Shown: positions 34,011 to 44,110, numbered from the stretch's first letter. The stretch: 64,000 bases of DNA from Pokkaliibacter sp. MBI-7 (GCF_029846635.1 NZ_JARVTG010000002.1:1467501-1531500), one strand, 5' to 3'. Numbers and translations: made by a program. The notes: a model not told the origin generated them from the sequence alone.

Positions 34011-35529
34011 TGGCAACTCCTAAGAGATCTTCTGGGGGGTGTTCACACGGCAACTTATGCCCAATCAGTTCTTCCAGGGAGTGCAACAGGAAGGCATCAT
34101 CTTCGCCAATCAAACTGATAGACGTTCCCGTTTTACCCGCACGCCCGGTACGGCCGATGCGATGGACATAGTCTTCAAGATCTTCTGGAAGATTGTAATT
34201 GATCACGTGACTGATATCGTCAACGTGAATGCCACGTCCAGCGACATCTGTAGCGACCAGTACATCAATTGATCCTGAACGGAAGGCCTCCAGCGTACTC
34301 ACTCGCTTACGCTGAGTAACCTCACCAGAAAGCATTGCGACCTTGACTCCATCCTTGCGCAAACGCTCGTACAAACGTCGTGTCTGATCTCTGCGATTAG
34401 CAAACACCATCACCCGTTTCAGCTCACGAACCACAACCAGATTGCGAATGATTCGGTATTTATCGCTTTCGGCCACCATGTAGGCCACTTGCTCGACACT
34501 GTCAGTGGTCAATCGCTCTGATTCGATAGCGACATGCACCGGATCCTGTGTCCATTGTTCAGCCAATGCCAAAATGTCACCCGAATAGGTGGCACTGAAC
34601 AGTAACGTCTGCCGATCACCCGTACGGGGAGTCTGACGAATAATGCGACGCACATCAGGAATAAAGCCCATGCTCAGCATGCGATCGGCTTCATCCAGAA
34701 CCAGCACTTCAACATCTCGCAGATTGACATTACCGCGGCCAATAAAGTCGATCAGTCGACCTGGCGTAGCAACCAGAATATCGATTCTCTCACCGATCAA
34801 CTGCTCACGTTGCTTCTCGAAATCCATACCGCCAAGAATGCTGACAACATTCAAATCAGTAAATCGTGACAGTGCTACAGCGTCTTTGGCAATCTGCATT
34901 ACCAGCTCACGTGTAGGTGCCAGTATCAGCGCACGCGGAGTTCCATTTGGCAATGCGACATCTAACGGGAAGTCAATCAGGTCGGTAATAATGCTGACAA
35001 GAAAAGCAGCGGTCTTACCTGTACCCGTTTGGGCTTTACCGGTTATATCCCGTCCCTGAAGGCTAAAGGGCAATGTTTTGGCCTGTATGGGGCTACAATA
35101 CTCATACCCCAGCTCAGCCACTGCATGCAGCACATCATCTGGCAGATTCAGATCATGAAATCGCACCTTACCTTCTGCTGGATAAACCTCAAACTCGGCA
35201 GGACTCCAAGAGTTACGAGATTCAATATCTCGCGAACTGCGTCGTGTTCCATTCTTGGCACGACGGGGAGCATTGCCAGCTTTCTCTTGCTGATCATCTG
35301 ACGCAGAGAGGGCCTCTATCTCAGAGTCGCTCTCGTCACCATCACGCTGGTCAAGACGCTCTGAAGCGGGTTTACGTCGTCCATCCGTACGTCGACGAGA
35401 CTTGTTATTACGACCACGAGAACTAGAACGACCAGACGCCTTTCGCTCGCCACGGTCACGTTCGCCTTCAGACTGGGTCACAGCCCCACTGTCGAGCTTT
35501 TCAGCCTCACGCACGTTGTTTTCTTGCAT
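33988..35529 (-). CDS. rhlB: DEAD-box RNA helicase, RhlB type
   Basis: The 513-residue protein is an ATP-dependent RNA helicase. The order is a basic, low-complexity N-terminus (about 1-95, rich in R/S/D), then GKAQTGTGKTAAFL (Walker A), PTRELVMQIA, LVLDEADRML (DEAD), LLFSATYSG (SAT) and HRIGRTGRAG (motif VI). The core and FHDLNLPDDVLHAV opening most resemble RhlB of Pseudomonas and relatives, so a degradosome role is possible. ATG 35529, after GAGAGGA, gives the best start. The selO start overlaps its 3' end. Confidence 0.9.
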   Translation of the reverse strand: MQENNVREAEKLDSGAVTQSEGERDRGERKASGRSSSRGRNNKSRRRTDGRRKPASERLDQRDGDESDSEIEALSASDDQQEKAGNAPRRAKNGTRRSSRDIESRNSWSPAEFEVYPAEGKVRFHDLNLPDDVLHAVAELGYEYCSPIQAKTLPFSLQGRDITGKAQTGTGKTAAFLVSIITDLIDFPLDVALPNGTPRALILAPTRELVMQIAKDAVALSRFTDLNVVSILGGMDFEKQREQLIGERIDILVATPGRLIDFIGRGNVNLRDVEVLVLDEADRMLSMGFIPDVRRIIRQTPRTGDRQTLLFSATYSGDILALAEQWTQDPVHVAIESERLTTDSVEQVAYMVAESDKYRIIRNLVVVRELKRVMVFANRRDQTRRLYERLRKDGVKVAMLSGEVTQRKRVSTLEAFRSGSIDVLVATDVAGRGIHVDDISHVINYNLPEDLEDYVHRIGRTGRAGKTGTSISLIGEDDAFLLHSLEELIGHKLPCEHPPEDLLGVASENTGNT

Positions 35530-35557
35530 CAAATCCTCTCTGGTAGGCACTAATTCA

Positions 35558-37678
35558 TTAATCTATTCGACGACGAAATGGGGGCAGTGAATCCAGCAAT
35601 GCCTTTCCGTATCTTTTGGAGACAACCCGGCGATCAAGCAATGTAATACGGCCAGTATCCTGCTCCGAGCGCAAGAGCCTTCCCGCAGCCTGCACAAGTC
35701 GAATACTGGCATCAGGCATACTGATCTCCATGAAGGGGTTGCCACCCCGCTTTTCAATCCATTCAGCCAGGCCAGCCTCAACAGGGCTATCAGGCACCGC
35801 AAACGGAATTTTGGCAATGATAACATGAGTCAGGTATTTTCCCGGCAGATCAATACCTTCTGCGAAAGAAGCTAACCCAAATAAAATACTACCTCGCCCC
35901 TCATCCAGGTTTTCGCGATGTAACCTCAAGACTTCCTGCTTGCTGTAAGTACCTTGGGCAAGGATCAGATCAGCCCAGGGCTTGCCGATTTTTTCCAGCA
36001 CCTCTTCCATTTGCCTGCGAGAGCTGAATAGCACTAGCGACCCTTCATTCAGGTTGAGGTTTTGCTTCAGCCACTCGACCAGCTCGGCGGTATGCTCCTG
36101 CGCTCGCGTAGGTTCATTACGCATGAGAGGAACCCACAGCTCAGCAGCATCACCATGATTAAATGGGCTCTGCACTCGCTCATAAGCTGCATCACTTGGC
36201 AAGCCGGCGCGCATCATAATGCGATCAAACCTGTTTAATGCTGTTAATGTTGCTGAGCATATTACAGCGCCAAAACATCTATTCCACAGCACCTGACGTA
36301 AACGCTCTGCCGCCAGTATCGGACTGGAGCATAAATTAGTATCCAATATATCCTGATAGTCGAGCTTCTCTGCCCACCGAGCCAATGGCACAGCGCCTTC
36401 TGCATCATGCTCGCTGTAACTCGTGCACAGCGCCCGAGCCTCCTGAATACGCGCAAGCATCTGCCCAATGATAGGGAACCAGGCCTCAGCTTCCTTGGCA
36501 GATATATCAGGATATTCCCCACCCATCGCCTGCTGAATGCCGCGACTCAGTTTATCAACGAGACTTTGCAGTGCGCCCCAACCTTGCCGTAACTGATCAC
36601 ATAAGCCACGCAGCTCTTCCGGCACACGCCCCTCAGCAAAACGGTATACATTAGAGCTGTACTCGCTATCATCACCCCACGTAACAGTGCTGCCAATCAA
36701 TTCATTAAGGTATAGCAAACCCTGCTCAAGGGTTCTCACTTCGGAAGGAATCTGCTCCACAGCCTTGACCATATCGCCTGTCAGTCTTAACTGCGCAGCC
36801 ATTGATGCCATATTTTTGTTCAGCTGCTTCAACCATCGATCGGTTGAGCGCACAGCCATCGCAAAAGTAAAGTGCCCAAGCGCCTTGTCAGGCAAATGAT
36901 GGCCTTCATCAAATACATAAATGGTCTTGGCTGGAGCAGGTAAAATGACCCCCCCTCCCAAGGAGAGATCTGCCAGCACCAAGTCATGATTTGCGACGAT
37001 ACAATCTGCGTCCTCAAGCTCCTGTCGGGCACGATAAAATGGACACTGACTAAAAAACTGGCAACGATGGCGAGTGCATTGCTGATGATCAGTCGTGAGC
37101 TTACTCCAACTGCTGTCTGGCAACGGGTTGGGTAAATTATCTTTGTCACCGTTCCATTGACCAGATGACCAGACCTGCATCAGACTTTGCCAATCCTCAC
37201 CCTCTGCATCTTTATTGTTCAGAGCATCCTGTTCAAACAATGCCAACGTCGGGTCGCTTGTCGCTCCTGTCAGACGCTCCAGCTTACTTGGACAGAGATA
37301 GCGCCCCCTGCCTTTCGCCAGAGCGTAGGAAAACTGCATACCACCATTAGCTTTCAAGTCCGGCAGATCTTTTTGCGTTATCTGCTCCTGCAGAGCAACT
37401 GTTGCAGTAGATACAACAACCTGCTTTTTCCATACTTTTGCCAGCGGCAGGGTAGCAAGCAAGTAGGCGACTGTCTTCCCTGTTCCAGTGCCCGCCTCTA
37501 TAACGCAAAGGTGCCGACCACCAATGCGGTTATGCTCAGAATCTTGCTCGATCTCTCCAAAAGTACGCGCAATAGTTCCAATCATCTGCCTCTGACCAAG
37601 CCTGGGTCGAAGAGATTTTGCCCCTAGATAAGCTCGATAGGCTTGCTGGATAGCCTCTTTATGGCTTTCTTCTAACAT
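35558..37678 (-). CDS. dinG: ATP-dependent DNA helicase DinG
   Basis: DinG is an XPD-like superfamily 2 helicase that unwinds R-loops and forks, and is SOS-linked in E. coli. The 706-residue protein has AGTGTGKTVAYLL (Walker A) near 60, a cysteine set in YLCPSKLERL and CTRHRCQFFSQCPF consistent with an iron-sulfur cluster, the DEGHHLPD box, and LVQAAGRLLRSEQDTG near the C-terminus. Two LexA boxes lie in the divergent region with lexA, so it is probably SOS-regulated. The rhlB-type gene follows 28 bases downstream. Confidence 0.95.
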   Translation of the reverse strand: MLEESHKEAIQQAYRAYLGAKSLRPRLGQRQMIGTIARTFGEIEQDSEHNRIGGRHLCVIEAGTGTGKTVAYLLATLPLAKVWKKQVVVSTATVALQEQITQKDLPDLKANGGMQFSYALAKGRGRYLCPSKLERLTGATSDPTLALFEQDALNNKDAEGEDWQSLMQVWSSGQWNGDKDNLPNPLPDSSWSKLTTDHQQCTRHRCQFFSQCPFYRARQELEDADCIVANHDLVLADLSLGGGVILPAPAKTIYVFDEGHHLPDKALGHFTFAMAVRSTDRWLKQLNKNMASMAAQLRLTGDMVKAVEQIPSEVRTLEQGLLYLNELIGSTVTWGDDSEYSSNVYRFAEGRVPEELRGLCDQLRQGWGALQSLVDKLSRGIQQAMGGEYPDISAKEAEAWFPIIGQMLARIQEARALCTSYSEHDAEGAVPLARWAEKLDYQDILDTNLCSSPILAAERLRQVLWNRCFGAVICSATLTALNRFDRIMMRAGLPSDAAYERVQSPFNHGDAAELWVPLMRNEPTRAQEHTAELVEWLKQNLNLNEGSLVLFSSRRQMEEVLEKIGKPWADLILAQGTYSKQEVLRLHRENLDEGRGSILFGLASFAEGIDLPGKYLTHVIIAKIPFAVPDSPVEAGLAEWIEKRGGNPFMEISMPDASIRLVQAAGRLLRSEQDTGRITLLDRRVVSKRYGKALLDSLPPFRRRID

Positions 37679-37802
37679 GCAACATCTTCCGCAATTCTGA
37701 CTGGCTCATTCCGCCAGCATTGTATAGGTAATCCCTTTGTATGTCCGTTGCCACCAGTGCTACTACAAGCCAACAGAGCTGGTCAGATTTTCATCTTTTG
37801 GA

Positions 37803-37830
37803 TTTACAACATGAGATGACTGTATATAAT
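37803..37830 (+). promoter_or_regulatory. Promoter of lexA
   Basis: TTTACA (37803-37808) and TATAAT (37825-37830) are separated by 16 bases. The -10 lies inside the first LexA box, so LexA binding would block it. Confidence 0.7.
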
Positions 37831-37835
37831 CACAG
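37820..37835. promoter_or_regulatory. LexA box 1
   Basis: CTGT-ATATAATC-ACAG matches the gammaproteobacterial LexA consensus CTGT-N8-ACAG. It covers the -10 of the lexA promoter. Confidence 0.93.
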
Positions 37836-37838
37836 ATA

Positions 37839-37854
37839 CTGTATAAACAGACAG
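37839..37854. promoter_or_regulatory. LexA box 2
   Basis: CTGT-ATAAACAG-ACAG is a second consensus box, with its first base three bases beyond box 1. Two boxes in tandem before lexA are known in E. coli and give tight self-repression. They may also act on dinG, 142 bases away. Confidence 0.92.
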
Positions 37855-37865
37855 ATAAAATCACA

Positions 37866-38501
37866 ATGATTAAGCTAACGCATCGCCAATCAGAAGTTCT
37901 TGAGTGCATTCGCCGGTATATTGAAAGCACTGGCTTTCCTCCAACGCGCGCCGACCTGGCACGAGAGCTTGGCTTCCGTTCTCCTAACGCGGCAGAAGAG
38001 CACCTGAAAGCCCTGGCTCGAAAAGGCGCAATCGAAATTATCGCTGGCGCCTCACGCGGCATTCGCATTCCAAGCGATTCAGGCTCTGCCAATGATGAAT
38101 CCTCAACCGAGGAAGAGACTGGCTTACCTATAGTCGGTCGCGTCGCAGCGGGCAGCCCTATTCTTGCTCAGGAACATATATCTGACCGTTGCCAGGTCCC
38201 ACCTGATTTCTTTTCCCCCAAAGCAGATTACTTGTTACGCGTTCAAGGTATGAGCATGCGCGATGCTGGAATTCTTGATGGTGATCTACTCGCAGTACAT
38301 CGCACTCAGGATGTCCGCAATGGGCAGATCGTTGTAGCTCGAATTGGTGATGATGTGACCGTAAAGCGTTTTGAGCGCAATGGACACTCAGTACAACTCA
38401 TTGCTGAAAACCCAGACTTTTCTCCCATAGAGTTAGACCTCACCACTGAAGAACTGGTGATCGAAGGTTTAGGTGTAGGCGTCATTCGCAGAGGAAATTA
38501 A
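37866..38501 (+). CDS. lexA: SOS repressor LexA
   Basis: LexA represses DNA-damage genes and cuts itself with RecA. The 211-residue protein has an N-terminal winged HTH (LTHRQSEVLECIRRY, then PPTRADLARELGF). The cleavage site is Ala-Gly in VGRVAAGSP. The catalytic Ser is in RVQGMSMRDAGILDGD, and the Lys in DDVTVKRFER. All key residues are intact. Its gene is preceded by two LexA boxes and followed by sulA with a three-base gap, so one SOS transcript carries both. Confidence 0.98.
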   Translation: MIKLTHRQSEVLECIRRYIESTGFPPTRADLARELGFRSPNAAEEHLKALARKGAIEIIAGASRGIRIPSDSGSANDESSTEEETGLPIVGRVAAGSPILAQEHISDRCQVPPDFFSPKADYLLRVQGMSMRDAGILDGDLLAVHRTQDVRNGQIVVARIGDDVTVKRFERNGHSVQLIAENPDFSPIELDLTTEELVIEGLGVGVIRRGN

Positions 38502-38504
38502 ACC

Positions 38505-38963
38505 ATGCTGTCATCCCATACTCGTGCCACTTCAATATTGCAGCTAGACCATATTGCCAACATCCGGACGTTACCACCTACCACAGAATACTCTGGTAAT
38601 CATAACCAAGCAGGTATAACTGAAGTCGTGGTAAATCAGCAGAGAGATGGCAAAGAACTATGGTTGCTGCCGATGCTGGCACAGCTTAATGTGGATGACC
38701 GCTGGTTTACCTGGGTAGCTCCCCCGAATAATCTGGAAAAGGACTGGCTGCTCACAGTCGGTATCGACCTCAACAAATGCATTCTGCTGAAACCATGTCG
38801 CGGCCATGACGTCTACAATCTTAGTCGTCGAGCATTGCGCCAAGGAAACTGCCACCTTGTTGTCAACTGGCCGGAAAAGGAAATTTCATCAGCGGAATAT
38901 GAAGGTTTGGAGCAAGCAGCTCTTGATGGTGACAGCCATTGCATTTTGATTCGCACCCGTTAA
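38505..38963 (+). CDS. sulA: SOS cell-division inhibitor SulA
   Basis: SulA blocks FtsZ polymerisation during DNA damage. This 152-residue protein has the pattern GITEVVVNQQRDGKELWLLPMLAQLNVDDRWFTWVAPPNNLEKDWL near 45-85, then GIDLNKCILLKP. This is the Pseudomonas-type SulA core. The sequence is diverged from E. coli, as usual for this family. It starts three bases after lexA, and this operon order is typical of pseudomonads and relatives. No terminator is obvious in the next 300 bases. Confidence 0.9.
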   Translation: MLSSHTRATSILQLDHIANIRTLPPTTEYSGNHNQAGITEVVVNQQRDGKELWLLPMLAQLNVDDRWFTWVAPPNNLEKDWLLTVGIDLNKCILLKPCRGHDVYNLSRRALRQGNCHLVVNWPEKEISSAEYEGLEQAALDGDSHCILIRTR

Positions 38964-39275
38964 ATCAGCTAAACACCTGTATAAACGTGTGAATGGCATT
39001 TAATGACAACTGAAGACGGTGACTCGGACAGATGGATTCGTTCTGAGCGATGCATGTCACATAACCTAATGAAAAGCATGCCACGTAAGACTCATCAGTA
39101 ACTTAGACGTTAGCTTGATGATTTATGAGAATAAATAAGTGACGTCTTTAACTAGTTAAAAAGCCTCATATGTTTGGCAGTGGGCTTAGCCAGCATAGAG
39201 GCACTATCTAATTCTGCACAGCTCTTCAGCAAACAAGCCACCAAGCCCGTCACAAAGCGCTTAGCCGCTCCGACC
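38964..39275. other. 312-base gap after sulA
   Basis: No coding frame, strong hairpin or repeat is evident. The stretch is AT-rich and separates sulA from a convergent minus-strand gene. It should contain the 3' end of the sulA mRNA. Confidence 0.5.
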
Positions 39276-39551
39276 TTAATGCAATATGCGAGGCGCTTCC
39301 GAATCAACTTCTGCAGACTGCCTTTCCGCTAACTTCTCAGTCAACGCTTGTACGCCTGATGACAACATTCCTCTGGCCATTTCCAGGTATTGCTCACCCA
39401 GAAAATCACGCATCTCACTCACTACCTGAAGTTTGATTAGAGGTAAAACCTCATCTTCATCATGAAGCTGCAGCAACATTTCCCCATTTTCCAGCTCAAC
39501 AATTTCCAATACTTTTGTATTTTCCAGCAAGCTGGCTAACTTCTCACTCAC
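39276..39551 (-). CDS. Small acidic protein, function unknown
   Basis: I do not recognise this 91-residue protein. It is acidic and mostly helical in appearance, starting with SEKLASLLENTKVLEIVELENGEMLLQLHDEDEV and ending in a charged tail. It has no membrane segment. In Pseudomonas a small uncharacterised gene lies at the same place between the topA/DUF6586 genes and sulA, so it is probably real. It shares a strand with the DUF6586 gene and topA, with a 139-base gap. Confidence 0.6.
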   Translation of the reverse strand: MSEKLASLLENTKVLEIVELENGEMLLQLHDEDEVLPLIKLQVVSEMRDFLGEQYLEMARGMLSSGVQALTEKLAERQSAEVDSEAPRILH

Positions 39552-39690
39552 TTATCCAAAACTCCAACATGAAGCTCACCCATTCATTGAGTCTATTAAA
39601 CGGTGAGACTGAATCTTAGGAAAACCAACGCTCTGTAAGCCGCAACAGCCAGGACCATAACCTCAAGGCTATGAGCAAATACGACCAACC

Positions 39691-40212
39691 TTACCACTCA
39701 GCGAGCTGCTCGCGCCCCTGCTCAACCAACGCCTTCAATGCCTGCAACCATGTTGCTAACTGCTCGTATCTGTACCCGTCTTCAGCGTGATTGGCTGACA
39801 GCTGGACGATGTGTATTTCGGAACTGCTGGAAGGCTGATCTGTAGCAGCCTTATCAACCGCACGCCAGCAGCCTTGATATTCAGCAATGAGCATACTTAA
39901 CCAGCTATCTGACTCACCCAGTAACTGCTGAATATAAGCATACTCTGGCCCTTCATAACCTCGCTGCTCGAGTAAATCATGCAAATCCAAAGCAGATCTT
40001 ACCTGCTCCGCTGGGAGCTTATAGCCCTGAGCAATCTCCCTCAGAAAGGCATGATAAGCACCGTAGAGATGAAACAAAACGGATTCATGAAATGACTCGA
40101 TTAAAGCGTGTTTATCCCAACTCGTAGAATTACCAGCCTGGACAAGAGCATCCAGATGCAGACGTGCAAAATATAATTTCTTATTGGTCCTGCTGGCATA
40201 GAGCGGGCTCAT
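39691..40212 (-). CDS. DUF6586 family protein
   Basis: The 173-residue protein opens with SPLYASRTNKKLYFARLHLDAL, the conserved start of DUF6586, and is entirely helical in appearance (HESVLFHLYGAYHAFLREIAQ). No catalytic motif is visible and no function is known. I chose ATG 40212, with GAGG eight bases upstream. The GTG at 40218 is less likely. Its place next to topA is conserved in Pseudomonas and relatives, which supports the call. Confidence 0.82.
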   Translation of the reverse strand: MSPLYASRTNKKLYFARLHLDALVQAGNSTSWDKHALIESFHESVLFHLYGAYHAFLREIAQGYKLPAEQVRSALDLHDLLEQRGYEGPEYAYIQQLLGESDSWLSMLIAEYQGCWRAVDKAATDQPSSSSEIHIVQLSANHAEDGYRYEQLATWLQALKALVEQGREQLAEW

Positions 40213-40432
40213 GATCACGACCTCAACTTATGACGTTAGATGGTAATAGAGAGAGGGAAGCACTAGAAACTTGTCATGAAGAATATAGCGAAACCCTACC
40301 AAGGATATTATAAGTAGGCAGTACTAATAAATTGAGGGTCGACCCAGCCTCAACAAAGTCGCCCCATCAACGAGTTTAAAAACTCAAACAGGCATGAACC
40401 GAAACCGACATGTTTCCACACCGCAGTTTCAA

Positions 40433-43048
40433 CTAGCCCACTACCCAGTGACCATCCTTATAGTGTGCTTTCCACCCGGTGGCCTTCCCTTCAACTTCTG
40501 TCATGACATATTGCTCTTTAGCTTTGCGACTAAAGCGAACCATTGCGGGATTACCATTCGGATCTTTTACAGGTGCATCTAACAGGAAATGGTATTTAGA
40601 ATCGATTTCATCCTTATGCGGTAGCAACTCGTGGATAAATGGGGCACGAGTTTCTCTATTTTTGGGGAACTGACTGGCCGCCAGGAATAATCCGGTCGCG
40701 CCATCACGCAGTACGTAGTGATCATCTACCTTTTGGCAGCGAATCTCAGGCATTGAGACAGGTTCCATCTTGGGGGGCGCAGCTTCACCACTTTTCAGAA
40801 GCTTACGAGTGTTACCACAACTCTCGCTGGTACACCCAAAATACTTGCCGAATCGACCCGTTTTTAGCTGCATATCAGCGCCGCACTTATCACACTCGAT
40901 CAGTGGACCATCGTATCCCTTGAGCTTGAATTGACCTTTTTCGACATCAAATCCAATGCAGTCCGGATTATTACCACACACATGGAGCTTGCGATCAGCA
41001 TCTATGAGGTAACTCTCCATCGCCGTACCACATAAATGACAACGCTTTTTATTACGCAGCAGACGGGATTCCTCTTCGTCATCCCCTTCTAAGCTGACCA
41101 CCTCATCACCAGGAACCAAATTGATAGTTCCCTTACAGCGCTCTTTTGGTGGCAGGTTATAGCCTGAGCAGCCCAGAAAAACACCTGTGGTACCTGTCCG
41201 AATCATCATTGGACGACCGCATTTAGGGCAGGGAATATCCGTCTCAGTCGGTGCATTAGCACGCATACCGCCATCATCATCGTTGGCCGCATCCAGTTTG
41301 GCTGAGAACTCACGATAGAACACATTCAATAGCGTACGCCAGTCTTCCCTTCCGGTCGCCACATCGTCCAGACGCTCTTCCATCTTGGCCGTGAAGCCGT
41401 AATCAAGTAAGTCGGGAAAGTTCTCTACCAGACGATCGGTGACAATATCCCCGATCTTTTCCGCATAGAAGCGACGATTCTGTACTTCTACATAACCCCG
41501 TTCCTGAATGGTGGAAATAATAGAAGCATAAGTGGATGGGCGACCAATCCCCCGCTTCTCCAGCTCCTTGACCAGGCTTGCTTCAGTAAATCGAGGTGCT
41601 GGCTTGGTGAAATGCTGGCTTGGCAACAGCTCCTGCAACGTCATGACCGATCCAGTCTGCAAGTCCGGCAGAATGACATCTTCTTCTTTTTTGCCTGCGG
41701 CAGGCAGAACACGGGTGTAGCCGTCAAATTTCAGAATCCGGCCTTTAGCTTTTAATTCAAACTCGCCCGCCACTACCGTCAGTGTTGAACTAAGGTACTT
41801 AGCTGGCACCATCTGACAAGCAACGAACTGACGCCAAATCAGGTCATACAAGCGCTCTGCATCACGATCCATACCAGCAAGCTGAGTTGCCTTGAGATTT
41901 ACGTCGGAAGGACGTATGGCTTCATGGGCCTCCTGAGCACCTTCCTTACTTGAGTAAACATTCGCTGTTTCTGGCAAATATTCGCTACCAAGCTGACTGA
42001 GAATATAGTCGCGACATCCCGCAACAGCCTCTGCTGACAGGTTCGTAGAATCTGTACGCATGTAGGTTATGTAACCGGCTTCATACAAACGCTGAGCCAG
42101 CATCATGGTCTTTTTCACCCCAAAGCCAAGACGCGTACTCGCTGCCTGTTGGAGAGTAGAAGTGATAAATGGCGCTCCCGGCTTGGACTGGGTTGGCTTG
42201 TCCTCACGCTCTGTAAGATTGAACTGTGAAGCTCCAAGGGATGCCAGAATCTTATCAACCTGACCACGACTGACAGGGCGGAACGCCTCCCCAGACTGTC
42301 TGACCACCTGAAAGCGCACCTGATCTTTGTTCTGTTTCAGATCCGCAGCAACCTCCCAGTACTCTTCAGGGATGAAGGCACGAATTTCACGTTCACGCTC
42401 AACGATAAGGCGCACTGCTACAGACTGCACACGGCCTGCAGACAGTCCTCGTGCAATTTTGGCCCACAGCAATGGAGAAACCATGTAGCCCACAACCCGA
42501 TCAAGGAAACGCCGCGCTTGCTGAGCGTTCACGCGACTCATATCCAGGCTTCCAGGGTTGGTAAAAGCCTGGCGAATGGCATTCTTGGTAATTTCGTTGA
42601 AGACTACGCGACGATAGCGGTCAGGATTGCCGCCAATGGACTCCATCAGGTGCCAGGCAATAGCCTCCCCTTCGCGATCCAAGTCCGTTGCCAGATAGAT
42701 AGCTTCAGCGTCTTTAGCAAGGCGTTTGAGCTCGTCTACTACCTTCTCTTTGCCTGGCAACACTTCATAATGGGCGTCCCAGTTGTTGTCAGGATCGACG
42801 CCCATCCGAGCAACCAGCTGCTCATGTGCCTTTTTGGTTTTGTAGACAGTTTTCTCAGCCGCTGACATCTTTCTGGTCTTCGCAGCCTCTTGAGCACGTT
42901 GCTTGGGGTCTACGGTCTTGCCACTACCACTGGTAGGCAAATCACGAATGTGCCCCACACTGGACTTAACCACATACTCCGGCCCAAGGTACTTGTTGAT
43001 TGTCTTGGCTTTGGCAGGTGACTCGACAATTACTAATACTTTACCCAT
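40433..43048 (-). CDS. topA: DNA topoisomerase I
   Basis: TopA relaxes negative supercoils by a single-strand break. The 871-residue protein has the TOPRIM opening VIVESPAKAKTINKYLG and LATDLDREGEAIAWHL, and the catalytic Tyr in AGYITYMRTDSTNLS. The C-terminus holds three zinc fingers of the C4 type (CPKCGRPM, CHLCGTAM, CDKCGADM). Length is in the normal range for TopA. It starts a cluster (topA, DUF6586, small gene, facing sulA-lexA) that is conserved in Pseudomonas-like bacteria. Its upstream region is 400 bases long without a gene. Confidence 0.98.
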   Translation of the reverse strand: MGKVLVIVESPAKAKTINKYLGPEYVVKSSVGHIRDLPTSGSGKTVDPKQRAQEAAKTRKMSAAEKTVYKTKKAHEQLVARMGVDPDNNWDAHYEVLPGKEKVVDELKRLAKDAEAIYLATDLDREGEAIAWHLMESIGGNPDRYRRVVFNEITKNAIRQAFTNPGSLDMSRVNAQQARRFLDRVVGYMVSPLLWAKIARGLSAGRVQSVAVRLIVEREREIRAFIPEEYWEVAADLKQNKDQVRFQVVRQSGEAFRPVSRGQVDKILASLGASQFNLTEREDKPTQSKPGAPFITSTLQQAASTRLGFGVKKTMMLAQRLYEAGYITYMRTDSTNLSAEAVAGCRDYILSQLGSEYLPETANVYSSKEGAQEAHEAIRPSDVNLKATQLAGMDRDAERLYDLIWRQFVACQMVPAKYLSSTLTVVAGEFELKAKGRILKFDGYTRVLPAAGKKEEDVILPDLQTGSVMTLQELLPSQHFTKPAPRFTEASLVKELEKRGIGRPSTYASIISTIQERGYVEVQNRRFYAEKIGDIVTDRLVENFPDLLDYGFTAKMEERLDDVATGREDWRTLLNVFYREFSAKLDAANDDDGGMRANAPTETDIPCPKCGRPMMIRTGTTGVFLGCSGYNLPPKERCKGTINLVPGDEVVSLEGDDEEESRLLRNKKRCHLCGTAMESYLIDADRKLHVCGNNPDCIGFDVEKGQFKLKGYDGPLIECDKCGADMQLKTGRFGKYFGCTSESCGNTRKLLKSGEAAPPKMEPVSMPEIRCQKVDDHYVLRDGATGLFLAASQFPKNRETRAPFIHELLPHKDEIDSKYHFLLDAPVKDPNGNPAMVRFSRKAKEQYVMTEVEGKATGWKAHYKDGHWVVG

Positions 43049-43450
43049 AACCCCTTAAAAACCCCTTTCAGGTGGGTGACAGCCACAACCCATAACCAGG
43101 CAATACGATGCAGGCGCATTGCGGATCAAGCCTAATTCATACGACGTCTTGCGCGGCACTTATAACGACCTCAAAAACGCCTTGTCAAGTTTTATCTTAT
43201 TTAAGGACAGTATCAGTACAGCACGTAACCAGTTTTGCCGGTATCAAAGATAGCTGCAGTTTTTACTACTGCCGCCTTCACTCCAACGGCAATGATTGCG
43301 CAACCACGTGTGTGATATTTGCTTACTGACCTTTATTACCAATCAACTCATCACTCGCGTAGATAGTGGAAACACTTCAGCATAAGTCGTGAAGCAAAAG
43401 CAAAATTAAGTACAATCCTATCTCGAGTTATTTACCTGGATCGATGTTCT
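43049..43450. other. 402-base gap between topA and a membrane-protein gene
   Basis: This region carries the promoters of topA (minus) and of the gene at 43451 (plus). TACAAT at 43411-43416 is a candidate -10 for the latter. I see no gene, tRNA or strong hairpin. Confidence 0.5.
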
Positions 43451-44110
43451 ATGTGGCTTACCGTTGTTATCGCTGCACTACTGCTGGTACTGATCGCTTC
43501 ACTGTTCGTCAGCCACCTGGCCTATAAGCGTGAACAGGCAATGCTGGCAATTGAACAGCGGTTTGGAGCATTACGCAGCAGAACTGAATTTCTTCAGGAA
43601 ATTCAAAGTGCCATTCAACACCTGATCATGCCCCCTTTGATCTGGAACTACCTCATCGACTTCCATATCAGCCTGCTGACACAAATGAAAGAAGTAAAAC
43701 CCGATGAAGCGTACCTTAACGATCTTATCGAGGAGCAAGAGGCTCTACGCAGTCAGCAGGGCGTTTACCAGGTACCCGCCACTGACCGATCGATCGTTCG
43801 GGCACAAAAATATATAAAGTACGTAATGCGCACACTTCGCCAGATGAGAGGAGAGAACATGCTGAGCGCTCATCAGCTGGATGAAAGCATTCATCAACTC
43901 TCCTACGTGCATAACGTCATTGAGATTGACGCCCACACGCAACAGGGTATTAAGGCACTGGAGCAACGTCATTATCAGGAGGGTGTCACACACCTCAAGC
44001 ATGCCAAGGCGATGATTGCCCGTACCGTGATGCATGACGAAGAACGTCAGGAGCGCACGCAGAAGGTTGACCAGTATCTGGCCAACCCCTATAGCCATCC
44101 CGCTTCCTGA
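43451..44110 (+). CDS. Membrane-anchored helical protein of unknown function
   Basis: I do not recognise this 219-residue protein. A single N-terminal membrane segment (about 3-23, VVIAALLLVLIASLF) is followed by a soluble, largely helical cytoplasmic or periplasmic part with heptad-like patterns (AYKREQAMLAIEQRF; LNDLIEEQEALRSQQG). Later it has LSAHQLDESIHQLSYVHNVIEIDAHTQQGI. It has no enzymatic motif that I can see. It lies beside topA and converges on the DUF1653 gene, alone in its direction. Confidence 0.65.
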   Translation: MWLTVVIAALLLVLIASLFVSHLAYKREQAMLAIEQRFGALRSRTEFLQEIQSAIQHLIMPPLIWNYLIDFHISLLTQMKEVKPDEAYLNDLIEEQEALRSQQGVYQVPATDRSIVRAQKYIKYVMRTLRQMRGENMLSAHQLDESIHQLSYVHNVIEIDAHTQQGIKALEQRHYQEGVTHLKHAKAMIARTVMHDEERQERTQKVDQYLANPYSHPAS

